Assembly (NCBI RefSeq): GCF_016545825.1
Contig: NC_052620.1
Coordinates: forward strand, 7,750,001-7,814,000
From: Eucalyptus grandis
Taxonomy: Eukaryota > Streptophyta > Magnoliopsida > Myrtales > Myrtaceae
DNA: 64,000 bases
Direction: 5' to 3'
Below the pieces are notes generated by a model. The model was not told the origin of the DNA and made no database searches. It saw only the letters and a program-made list of their open reading frames with translations. Position numbers and translations under genes: made by a program. Shown here piece by piece: positions 53,824 through 64,000 of this stretch; the stretch's first letter is position 1; the number at the start of each line of letters is the position of its first letter.

Positions 53824-55285
53824 AATATATGCATTTAAAAAAATTGATTTACATATATATTACTTTAAAATTTCATCGAATACACAAACTATGAAGGAAA
53901 AGGTGCAAACTATCTTGCATGCGTGATGACAAGTACAATTACTCACATTACTGAGCGCAAAACGAATCTAATAATATTTGAATTATTAATCGTGATTTTG
54001 GCTCACATTTTCTATGGTCCGCTACCGTTGATTAGCCAAACAAGGATAATTATTTAAAATAATATATGTATAGTCAGTATAACCTTTTCTTTTTGTTTTC
54101 TATATGCTATGTGCACACAAAACATGTCTCTTTTCTAATCTTGTATGAGGATTTGGGAAATTAAATGGGAATTAATGCATAAGCATGTAGTAGTGACTGA
54201 GAACCAGCAGAAAATCGTCCCCCACCCAGCTTAAATGGGCACTTCACATGACAGAATTGTACAAATCACAAACTGAGGAGCCATTTTCAAATTAGATAAA
54301 TAAAGGGTCCTAATGTGGGCTTATTAAGAAAAAAAGATTAATTCATTTGCAGAGTATCATGGACTTGGCAACTGTCGGATGAATCCGCCCCCCACTTGAA
54401 AACTCGAGTTCATCTATGTATGATCGGCCATTTGAAACGTCAAGAAGTCGACTGTCGTAGAGAAGACGCTGTTTTTGTCTCTCATATGAGACTTGACTTT
54501 GTTAACATGGAAAAATGCGTGCTACATCCTTGTTCCCACCCACGAGATAAATTTATTAACAATGGATAAATTATCCAAAAAGTCCTAAATCTATCACACG
54601 ATAGTCAATTTAGTCTAAACCCCTTAATTTAGCCAATTTAATCATAAACATTTGGATAATTTGCTAATATAGTTCTAAATGTCAATTTGGTCCTAAACCT
54701 TTTGACAATTTGTCAATTTAGTCACCGTAGTCAGTTTTGACCGAAATTTGATGACATGACAGTCTAGTCGGTGCTAATCGTCCTACGTGGTATGACCAAC
54801 CTTGACGTGAACAACTTTTTGTATTTTTAAAAAAAATTTAATGATTTTTTACGAAATTCAATCATAAGCATAAGCATGTCTTTTTTTCTAATTATTGATT
54901 AAGGGTTTAGGAAAGTTATGGGAACATATGCATAGGCATGCATGGAGTAATGACTGAGCACCTACATAAAATCGTCCCCTACGCAGCTTAAATGGGCACT
55001 TCATACGACAAGATTGTACAAATTAAAAACTTAGGGAAGCCAATTTTAAATTGGCTAAATAAAGGGACCTATTTTGGGTATTAAAGAAAAAAAACTAATC
55101 TGCGGCAACTCTTGAATGAGTTTACCCCCACTTGAAAACCCAAATTCGTCTGTGTATGATCGCCCATTCGAAACGTCAAAAAGTCGACTGCCGTGGAGAA
55201 GACGCCCGTTCTCATATGAGACTTGACTTCGTTAATATGGAAAAATTCACGCAACATCCTTCCTCTTATGAGACAAACCTACTAA
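53824..55285. repeat. inverted duplication right arm with an extra direct copy
   Basis: 54,120-54,545 and 54,880-55,285 are direct repeats: catgtctttttttctaat-like start, gcagcttaaatgggcacttc, aagtcgactgccgtggagaa and ctcatatgagacttgact in the same order. The nearer copy is the inverted partner of 38,940-39,150. 54,560-54,830 between them is an arm of the fold-back family (gtcaatttggtcctaaacc, gtcaatttagtcaccgtag). No gene is seen. Confidence 0.7.
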
Positions 55286-56682
55286 CGTCACATGTTCATT
55301 TGTCCTAACTTAAGAGCCCGCATTGTCTACACTCAGTGCCCATGAGCTCAACTCACATGTATCGTTAGATGAGGTGGGACTACCTCAAACAATCATATAT
55401 GTGAGCCAGTGTCAATTCAATTTTTTTTTTCGCAATTTAGATGCTTGTAAGTTCGTCAGAACACTCTCGGGTCAAGCGCTCAGCCTCCATCTAAGGTTGA
55501 GTTGACCTTTAGATCTTAGATCTAGGGCTCAATCGAAGCTTGGTTCGTTCCTCTAAAATTTCAGACTTGTCGCTGCCCCGTCCACTCTAAGCATGCAACA
55601 GCTTGGCGACGGGAGGAGGGGGCTAGGCGACGGTGCAGCGGGGAAGCTAGAGGGCCAAGATAGTCTTTAATTCTAGGAAAACCGCATGAAAATTCCTGTT
55701 TCTTTCTTAAATGTATTCGCTTGATGTATTCCCTCCGAGTCCATGCAATACTTTTCTAAGACTTTGCAAAAGTTGTAGCGACGGAGAACGACTTGGAGGG
55801 AGACTGGACTCTCAGGTATGATGTAAAGGAGTTAATTCGAAAGACGAAATTAATTAAATCTGGGAAATATTGAGAGAAAATTACCAGAGGTTTTAAAATT
55901 TCATCCTTTCCATATCATAAATATTTTGAATTTTACTCCATTTTCCATCCGAACTTTCTGTCCACTCTCACAAAGGAAGAAAACCTTCAAATGCTCAATG
56001 TCCATCTTCACTTTGCTTGCTCTGAGAGGATTGCCTGTGAGGAGGCCAACAAAGCCAGGTAAGGTAATAAATTGGAAATACATATAAATCCCAAGAACAA
56101 CTCTTCTTTTCTGCTAATGCATTCCAATATATAGAAAGTGCATAACGAAAAGGAAGGGTGAGCATAAAGAGCTCGGTGTAATTTTCAAATTCATTTGGAC
56201 ACCAACAAAGTCGAGCATTCGGCAAGGGACAAAATTTCCACGGTTGAAAACGCAGATCAAAATTGATTTGATGTTCATCTCGACCTTACACGAAAAGGCA
56301 ATATAAAAGTGTTTACATTAAGGGACCCCAATGCATCGCATATGTAGATATCGACACAAATATACTATTAGAAGACATCACACTCTTAGAAGGACCACAA
56401 TCAAAGTTATGTCTTTGAGTATTTTTTTGCCTTTTTCATTCAGTTTGGCAAAAATATGGAAGACAATCAACTTTATTACCCACCTGACTAGACCAGTCTT
56501 TGTCATTTTTGTTACAAAATTTTGAGATCTTCACTTTTTGCTCTTAATTTTGCCGCCAAGACTAGTATAGGGGCTTCTCGGGGGAATTAGGTACAAGCAC
56601 GAGGGAATGATTTTGGGATATGGGGCTAATTTGCTGCTGTTATGTAAGACTAAGAAAAGACACCGTTTTTCTAAGCAAAAAC
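55286..56682. other. no recognised gene
   Basis: Short open frames only. 55,540-55,680 is GC-richer with ggcgacgggaggagggggct wording. Nothing recognised up to the Copia element. Confidence 0.4.
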
Positions 56683-57137
56683 TGTAAGAGTTTTCCTAAT
56701 GTTGACTACATTAATTGATATTATAATTTACTGTTTTTACGGTTACCGTAAAACATGGTTGGTCTGAGATGAGATAGGAGCTTTCTTAATTAGTCTAATA
56801 TGGGGCTAGTTAGTGTGGGTCGAGTTGAGCTTGGCCCGTAATGAGGGAGCCTGATTAGAAACTTTATAAATAGTGCTTAAGTCTCTCATCTAGCCTTAAT
56901 TCTCATATGTATCTTTATATAATAAGCGTTTATCTAACGTTAAAGGTGAGGGGGCGCCTCATTGAGCCAGAAATACGAAGAGCAATGAAGGAGAATAACT
57001 TGTGTATGAAACATCAGTTTATGCTTCCGCTTTAAGAATGATGAATCCCAAAACATGTGCGTTAATCCTTCTACTTAATTATGTATGTTCTTGTTCTAGT
57101 TATGGAAATCTTGGAGTTGCGCAATTTGCATCAAACA
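56683..57137 (+). repeat. 5' LTR of Copia element
   Basis: Starts TGTAAGAGTTTTCC and ends AAACA. It contains the TATA-like tataaata word at about 56,865, where transcription would start. Partner LTR at 62,316-62,772. Confidence 0.92.
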
Positions 57138-57139
57138 TG

Positions 57140-57153
57140 TGGTATCAGAGTAG
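57140..57153 (+). other. primer binding site
   Basis: tggtatcagagtag lies two bases after the 5' LTR. It matches the 3' end complement of initiator tRNA-Met, the usual primer of plant Copia elements. Confidence 0.88.
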
Positions 57154-59099
57154 CCATAATCCTAGAACTCGAACACATAAGATTTTTGCCATAATTTGTG
57201 ATTTTCGTGATTTTTTGTTAAATAAAAATAAAATTAAATCATAAATTCAGACTGGGCTCGATGAGACGAGTAGATTTGTGGGCGGCACATTGCCGGAGGA
57301 GGCTGCATGTGCCTCCACGCGCAGCCAGGGCGTTGGAGACGCGCCCCACGCGCGGTCACGTGCCCTCATGCACTCCCACGCGCGAAGGTTGACGTCACTA
57401 TGACATCAGCGATCGGACCCGATTGGCAGCCGATCTGACCCGACCCGACTTGTTGACTCGACCTGTTGACCTAACTCGACCCGGTCAATCGGTCGGATTG
57501 GTTTTGACCGGTCAAGATACGCCCGCGCGTGGGCTCCATGCGCTGCGCACTTAGGCGGCGCGTGCGGGCGTGTGGAGCATCGGATCGGCGCGTGGCTGGT
57601 GGCGTTGGATTTGTATGTTCATCCTCTATGTTGTGGTGTATTTATTTTACATGTTTGATGATTTTATGGATATGAAAATACATACAAAACCCTAAATATG
57701 TGTATTTTAAATATATTTTCGCGTATTTTTCTTGTATTTTCTATGATTTTGGAAATACAAGTATTGGGTTTGCAGGCATGTTATCACATAAACATTATAA
57801 ATGTGTGATTCATTAATAAAAATTAAACTTTATTGTGAACTGAAATTGGCTTAATGAGATACAACCATTATGAGATAGTACTTGAATTATATATTGAGGT
57901 AATGAGAAATAGTAAAAGTCATGAAACTTTTGTTGTTCATGCATACTCTTTTACATGTTGGTAACTTTTGAATGATGGACGTCTTAATAACCTGTGACCA
58001 AATTAATTGTACTAATTAATATATTTGTTGAAAGTGGGTAATGCATGTCAATTAAGTTATTGCATATTGTACCTAAACTCATTTGATCACTTGTTAATGT
58101 CCATCAAATTGAACATTTTTTATGGTTAATGAGTATGACAACATTTACGCAGAGTAATAGTATCTACTGTTATAATTTAGATATTTGGTTCTGTGGTTTG
58201 ACTCAATTTATAGGCCATTGATTGATGCAATGATATTTGTCACTTAAAATTGGCTAATATATCCGCTGTTGGCCTTGGAGTCATGTTTGCCTTATGAAAT
58301 TCATGAGTGATAGTGGATCAACTGTCAGGTTTTTCGATCTGGTGTACCATGTATTACTATTGATGTTAATTTGTAATAGATCCTCTAAATCATCATTCTT
58401 TTTATGTTGTTATGGTAATATGTAGTCGAGGGTACATAAGAGATGTTTTATTCTCTGTTATGAGAAGTTTCTTGCGTTACTATGGTCGGTGATCTCATAA
58501 GAGTCTATCTTTTAGATTCTTTATTTATATATATGATTAATTTTTTTAATGAATAAAATAACGTAATTAGCATGATATGTGATTTTAGTGATTTACTGTC
58601 TTTATTACTAAAGTTAAAATCACATGTATATGGTGTATGTAAGAAGTTTATATCCCTGGTATGAGAGAGTTTCAAGGATTCAATTGAGTAGTGACCGCCA
58701 AAGTGGCACGCATGATTAAGTTTAAGAAATATCGGTTTCGTATATTGATTGGGATGTCTCCTGATTTAATGCATGGTCATACTCCTAAATGAGGTGATTG
58801 TGTATTAGTTCATGGAAGGATGTATGATGGTGTGGAGGAGTGACTGATCCTAGTAGTTCATATGCCTAAATGTGATGATTCACAAAGATTAGAATATATT
58901 CTTATAACTGCTATCATGTGAGGAGTGTACAACTGCATATCATGTATTCTACTTAAATGTGATTATATGATTATGCGTGTAACTCTCTAGATGTGTACTT
59001 GTACATCAAGTTACACGGTGCTCACATGATGTTAATTATATACATTGCTTGTTTTTCAGTCACATTTTCTGTAATTAATAACTAAACTATTATTGAGGT

Positions 59100-61740
59100 T
59101 TTTATTACTTCAAATTTTAAGTTGTGGATATATGATTTATTGCTTGGGAAAAGAGCAATAGAATTTGCTTACTGTTAATGAAATGTTCCATTCTAAGAGC
59201 ACTTAAAATGTGGCTTACCAACTGACTGCACTGCTAATAAATGATAGAAGCCTCAGTGGCTTGAATTATGTATTGTCTAATACCGAAATTAGGGCACATA
59301 TGAAAAAAATGTGTTTAAGTCATAATGACATATATATTTCGTATATGATTGAAAATGTTGTTTCCAAAAGTTTTCTATTTAAGGTGTTTCCAAAAGTTTT
59401 CTATTTAAGGAAAATGACCGAGATAAAGAATAAAACAATTACAATTAGTCTTAAAGGTTGTCAGGCCTAATAGTGGCCGTGAGTATTTTGGCAAGTATGA
59501 CAATGCGAAATAACTTAAATGATCATTTGTCAAATACTTGGTAAATTCTGGGGTGGTAACTTAATTACTATGCCTGAAAATCCTGATAAAAAGATTTGGC
59601 TGAAAGGTATAAATGCACCATATTGAACATTATGATGAGTATGATTAGTAAGACTAATTATCCAGTCTTCTGTGGGTTGATATTTTTTTTTTGGACAATG
59701 TGGGTTGATATTTTGAAAGCAACATTTTCACATACAAAAGGTGTTTCTTATAAAAGTTATTTCATAAACTTCTTTTGAGTTATAGACTGAACATAAATTA
59801 CTTAAATCATATTAAATTTAGAGGTGTCATGCAGAACTAAGGTTATCTAATCCAATATTAAGTGTGTTGGAATTTAGATCCACTCGGAATTATTTTGTAT
59901 TCTACTTAGATTGTTAAAAATGGTATCATTTATGACCCTAAAGAAGGTACACGAATTATGGAATCACATACTATGAACTTTCTATAGTTTGACGTAATTG
60001 TAGAGGATAGTTGCGCTCAGACTATTAAGGATATTAGTACGATGGAAAATCACTATGTCTTTGTCTTTGCTTATACAGATAATTGTGGTATAAACAATTA
60101 TAGAATCTCTTATACTATAGACTAAATTTGTTGAGGTTTAAGGTACTATTTTTGATATAGTTTATGATGAAATTTTTTCAAACCTCTCAAGTATAGAATG
60201 AAGTGGTTGTAACTTTACTCAGGAGATTTGTTAGGAAAAGATGATCAGTTATTCCATTAGACTTTATAATCTATTTGTGAGAGCATGACTGCAATATCCA
60301 CTACATGGTTGATTTAGCGATATAAATAAATGTTATTTCTTATCCTCAATCAAATATGCCATAAAAGCCGATATACAATCTATGAAACATCATAGTGTTT
60401 GGAAACGTACTTACTTGCCTAAAGATCATAAGTTCATTAGTTGCAAGTTGGCGTACAAAACTAAAAAGACTTCAAAGAAAGATTGTAGAGTTTAAAACTA
60501 AATTTGTAGCTAAAATTTTCACTCTGAAAGAGGGTGGATAGTTTATAGTGAAGACATAATTATTTCTTTATAATATTTTTAAAGATTATTTCAAAGTGAA
60601 TGTGGCATTAATAGTTCATTTTTGATATGAAATTACGTCAAATAGATACAAAATCTATATAGTGCAATTGGAGGATTTTGCAGCAAATTCAGGTAAACTT
60701 GCGTGTAAACTGAAAAGTTTTATTCATAATTTTAAGCAAATTTCCAAATAATGTTATTAAAAGTTTCATAGTGTTATTATTTTGTTCAATTGGGAATAAA
60801 ATAATTCAATATACTGCAAGGTTAGTGGGAGGAAATTTATTTTTTTCATACTCTATGTATATGATATTTTATTTACAAGTAGTGACCTCGAGACATCTTT
60901 TATCCTTTGTACTGAGATCTGTAAGGATTGTTTTCGCCATATTATATTAGATTTTCTCAGAGGAGATTTCCTGATCGTATTTTGAAAATATACAATATAC
61001 ATCATTGCAAGCCATGAATTGCTCCTGTTGTTAAGGGTGATGGACTGAATCTATCATATTGTCCTTATTTATATATTGATAAAATCTAATTAAATGGTGT
61101 ATCTTGTGTCAATGCATTTAAAAGTATAATATACGCTCAAATTTGCACTAGAATAAATATCGTCTTTGTGACGGAGCTTTTAGGCAGAAATCAATCATAC
61201 TAGGTTACTGCCAAGAAAGTTTTAAGGTACTTAAAGATGACAAAATATTATATGCTAATTTACAGACATGTTCAATTCTTGCAGCTAGTAGGGTATTTAG
61301 ATGCAAACTTTGCTAGTCGTTAGGATGACATGTGATTAATAACGGAATACATATTTATATTAGTAGGAAGTGCAGTAAATAAAGTTCTATATCTACTATG
61401 TAAGTAGAGTTTGTAACATTCTTTTAGGCTATTACTTAGGCTAATAGGCTCCGGAACCTCATTAAGGAGTTGGTCATTTTTAACTTTATGGATAGACTCA
61501 TACGGTTGTATTGAGACAATAAATTTGTAGTATTATTTATTAACAACAGAGGTTTCAAGGGGTCTAAATAGATGGAAGTCAATTTTTTTTACCATAAAAA
61601 AACGGTACAGAAAGGTGACGTTATAATATAACATATTTCCACAGATGATGTGATTATAAATCCATTAACTAAAGGCCTATGCTCATGTGTATTTGAGCGA
61701 CATGTTATTAGTATGGGCCTAGGAGCATCATGAGATGCCG
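59100..61740 (+). pseudogene. Copia pol remnants
   Basis: Recognisable scraps lie in order. Near 60,370-60,490 IQSMKHHSVWK, LPKDHKFISCKLAYKTKK and VAKIFTLKEGG stand for the start of reverse transcriptase. Near 60,835-60,895 KFIFFILYVYDILFTS stands for the catalytic box, where YVDD has become YVYD. Near 61,140-61,330 TRINIVFVTELLGRNQS, AKKVLRYLKMTKYYML and VGYLDANFAS are the RNase H side. 61,640-61,730 ends with HISTDDVIINPLTKGL and ERHVISMGLGAS then a stop, the usual Copia C-terminus. Stops and frame shifts separate all of these. 57,240-59,100 is leader and gag territory; 57,290-57,600 is GC-rich, and no gag motif is certain. Confidence 0.85.
59671..59714 (-). mobile_element. 12-bp LINE-tail micro-insertion inside Copia element
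   Basis: tgtgggttgatatttt at 59,671-59,686 is repeated exactly at 59,699-59,714. The 12-bp insert TTTTTTGGACAA reads TTGTCC plus poly(A) on the minus strand. It entered after the Copia element did. Confidence 0.78.
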
Positions 61741-62304
61741 TTGTTTAGTGTGAGCTATTTTGGCTTTACTCTGATAAATGTTTCATCTGTGTTTGTTACA
61801 CTTTGTACTGGTTTGATACGTATCAACTTTTGCATTCAATAAAATATTTTTGAATGTGTTGTTATTATGTTGAATACATATTGATAGAGTCTCAAAGTAC
61901 TATATAAACCTTGAGTGAAGGTTAGGGGCATCTAGTTATTAGTCTTGTGCATATGCCTTGTTATACATAAAAAAAGGTTAACCATAAGGATAAGGCATAT
62001 GTGGGTTCATTGGAACCATAAAGACATTCTCTAGTGGCACAAGTTTTTTGTGACACTTAAGGTAAGACAATGGTGACTGACAAATGAGATATCTCTATGA
62101 GAGATGTTATCCATTTACCACACTACCATATTGAATCAATATCAATAAAGTTGAGAGCACTCGTGACCATGGAAGGCTCTGTGTGTATACATGTAGTTAC
62201 CGCCATGATTTAGTGTTTGAGACTTTATGGGATATGATTGACTATTAAAAATTATCTCTGGACCAATATGCGCACATACAGTACGATTTCAATTAATATA
62301 GTCC

Positions 62305-62315
62305 AAGTGGGAGAA
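62305..62315 (+). other. polypurine tract
   Basis: aagtgggagaa directly before the 3' LTR, the plus-strand primer of Copia elements. Confidence 0.85.
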
Positions 62316-62772
62316 TGTAAGAGTTTTCCTAATGTGGACTACATTAATTGATATTGTAATTTACTGTTTTTACGATTACCATAAAACATGGTTAGTCTAA
62401 GATGAGATATAAGGTTTTTTAATTAGTCTAATATGGGGCTGGCTAGTGTGGGTCGAGTTGAGCCTGGCCCGTAATGAGGGGGCCTGGTTGGAAACTCTAT
62501 ATATAGTGTTCAAGTCTCTCCTCTAACCCTAATTCTCACATGTATCCTCACATAAGGAGCGTTTACCAAACGCTAAAGGTGAGGGGGGCCGTTTCATTGA
62601 GCTAGTGATACGGAGGGTAATAGAGGAGAAGAACTTGCGCGTGGAACATCAGTTTCCGCTTTTGCTTCAAGAACGATGAATCCCAAAATATGTGCATTAA
62701 TCCTTCTACTCAATTATGCATGTTCTTGTTCTAGTTATGAAGATCTTGGGGTTGCGCAATTTGCGTCCAACA
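62316..62772 (+). repeat. 3' LTR of Copia element
   Basis: Starts TGTAAGAGTTTTCC and ends CCAACA, followed by the target duplication aaaac. It differs from the 5' LTR chiefly by C/T and G/A changes. Confidence 0.92.
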
Positions 62773-62777
62773 AAAAC

Positions 62778-64000
62778 ATCTTTTCATGTAGAATGATTGA
62801 CGGAAACTGAATTGCTATATTAGATGAATCGAGCGAGACTTGACCAAGAAGACTCAATTGCACTTTCCCTCAAAATTTAATTTAAATTTGTTCAAATAAA
62901 AGATTTGAAACTTAATTGATTTCCATATAATAGGTGTTGGATTGATTGTGCACTTTTTCCTTGGATAATGGTAACAATGGATGTTTCAGTCCCTCAAATA
63001 CAAGTTTTTTCATGGTCGGTTCAAAAGCGAGGTTATTTTGTCCTGAAGGTATAAGTTGAAAGATACTTTTGTGTTTCAAGCATACATATAGAAGAAAGAA
63101 TGGTCCTAAGTATGACTTTGAATTGCTTCATCTGAGATCTCATGCGAACCTCGGTATCCCTCAGAGGTAATGCACCTATAGGGTATTCCCTCCTTTCGGG
63201 GAAAAGAAATATTTAAGAGGAATTGGGGGCCCGGGGTGTTCGGGCACTAGCACGTTAAAATAAGGAGCGCAATCTTATCAGCTCACCAATGGTATATTCA
63301 TTGGATAGGCTAGGCAGCCCTCGGTGGTTCTGAAAGATTAGCCTTTAAGTGGTTCAAAATCACATGGTTAGCTTTTAATGTGGTATATTGTGGTAAAAAA
63401 TTGTCTAATTAGTCCTAAACATATTGTATGTATGTCAATTTATTTCTAAACTTTTAAAATTGTCAATTTAGTCCTAAAATTTTGTGTGAAGTTCCATTGT
63501 ATTTATTCCAGCCAATTTTGCCTAAAATTTCTAATGTGGCAGTGTGCCACATGGGACGACCAGAGATAACTAGATTTCCAAATTAGCTATTTTCGTTTAT
63601 AATTGACCAAAAAGATTGGGAAAATTATCTAAAAAGTCTCAAACCTATTGCAGTTTTATCAATTTAGTCATGAGCCTTTCAAACCCAATCTAAAAAATGT
63701 TGCGACCTACCCCTCTGAGTCTTTGATCCCAATGAATAAGTTTAAAGATACTTGTTCAACAGACAGTCCTCAAAGCACATCACATAAAGAGGGTTCGAAA
63801 GAGTCATAATTAATGTTCATCCAAGAGGTCCATTAATCAAGAATGTGGACCTCCCAAATCCATATCTTGCATGATGGCAGTTTATTTTAAAGTTGTTTAA
63901 AAAACATAAAAATATAAATTTAGGAGTCGCCACTAGCCTTTTTTTGGGGGCGGGCTAGAAACCCAATCAAGGGCTGGGCGACCACCATTGATTTCTATAG
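62778..64000. other. no recognised gene; fold-back family arm
   Basis: 63,395-63,690 carries the phrases aattagtcctaaacat, gtcaatttagtcctaaa and gtgccacatgggacgacc of the fold-back family. The phrase aggagtcgccactagcc near 63,922 occurs in an unrecognised segment running to the window end. Confidence 0.45.

Larger units (their letters stand above)
56683..62772 (+). mobile_element. Copia LTR retrotransposon, complete but decayed
   Basis: LTRs of 455 and 457 bp, each running TG to CA, frame an internal region with a primer binding site, pol remnants and a polypurine tract. The 5-bp duplication aaaac lies at 56,678-56,682 and 62,773-62,777. The order of domains (integrase-side remnants, then reverse transcriptase, then RNase H at the 3' end) is that of Copia. 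The LTRs differ at about 60 positions by my count, roughly 14 percent, mostly transitions, so the insertion is old. No long frame survives. Confidence 0.93.

Noticed and set aside
57140..57160. Possible tRNA-Met gene piece
   Set aside because: It is the Copia primer binding site directly after an LTR, with no other tRNA parts.

Overview
This 64 kb window looks like nuclear DNA of a flowering plant. It has GT-AG introns, plant LINE, Copia and hAT transposons, a kiwellin-type gene pair, a chloroplast FtsH remnant and a tonoplast aquaporin remnant. A woody eudicot, possibly of the Myrtaceae, is my best guess from the style of the repeats, but the sequence cannot prove it. I see no bacterial operon, CRISPR array, tRNA or rRNA gene. 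Only two host genes have open, spliceable coding frames. The rest is repeats, transposons and broken gene copies.

Layout. 1-3,300: gene-poor. 3,300-36,060: a patchwork of tandemly duplicated blocks. Block A occurs at 3.3, 19.3 and 35.6 kb, and other blocks (C, D, E) occur two or three times. Block E carries the two intact genes, AO1 (15,418-16,937) and AO2 (31,204-32,792). These are five-exon, ascorbate-oxidase-like genes that encode only the first two cupredoxin domains and have lost most or all of the copper-binding histidines expected there. The first duplicate also holds an FtsH protease pseudogene (5.2-5.7 kb), an aquaporin exon fragment (11.7 kb) and a GC-rich terminal-inverted-repeat element (8.1-9.1 kb). 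The second holds a full-length LINE (22,364-28,166, minus strand) with a 12-bp target-site duplication. 36,561-37,478: a second GC-rich terminal-inverted-repeat element.

38,830-55,285: an inverted duplication around two kiwellin-like pseudogenes (39.7 kb plus strand, 53.5 kb minus strand). Between them lie a second full-length LINE (42,614-48,521), a fold-back element (about 49.6-50.2 kb) and a non-autonomous hAT element with a perfect 8-bp target-site duplication (50,324-51,532). 56,683-62,772: a complete but decayed Copia LTR retrotransposon with a 5-bp target-site duplication, a tRNA-Met-type primer binding site and remnants of pol.

The most unusual pattern is a set of tiny insertions of about 12-25 bp. 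Each is a few bases of a LINE 3' end plus its poly(A), bounded by 14-19-bp target-site duplications. Paralogous empty sites inside the window support two of them, and three related units are stacked at one site upstream of a kiwellin pseudogene. The second notable pattern is that the coding exons of AO1 and AO2 appear to have diverged faster than their introns while every length change keeps the reading frame. All identities and counts were made by eye.
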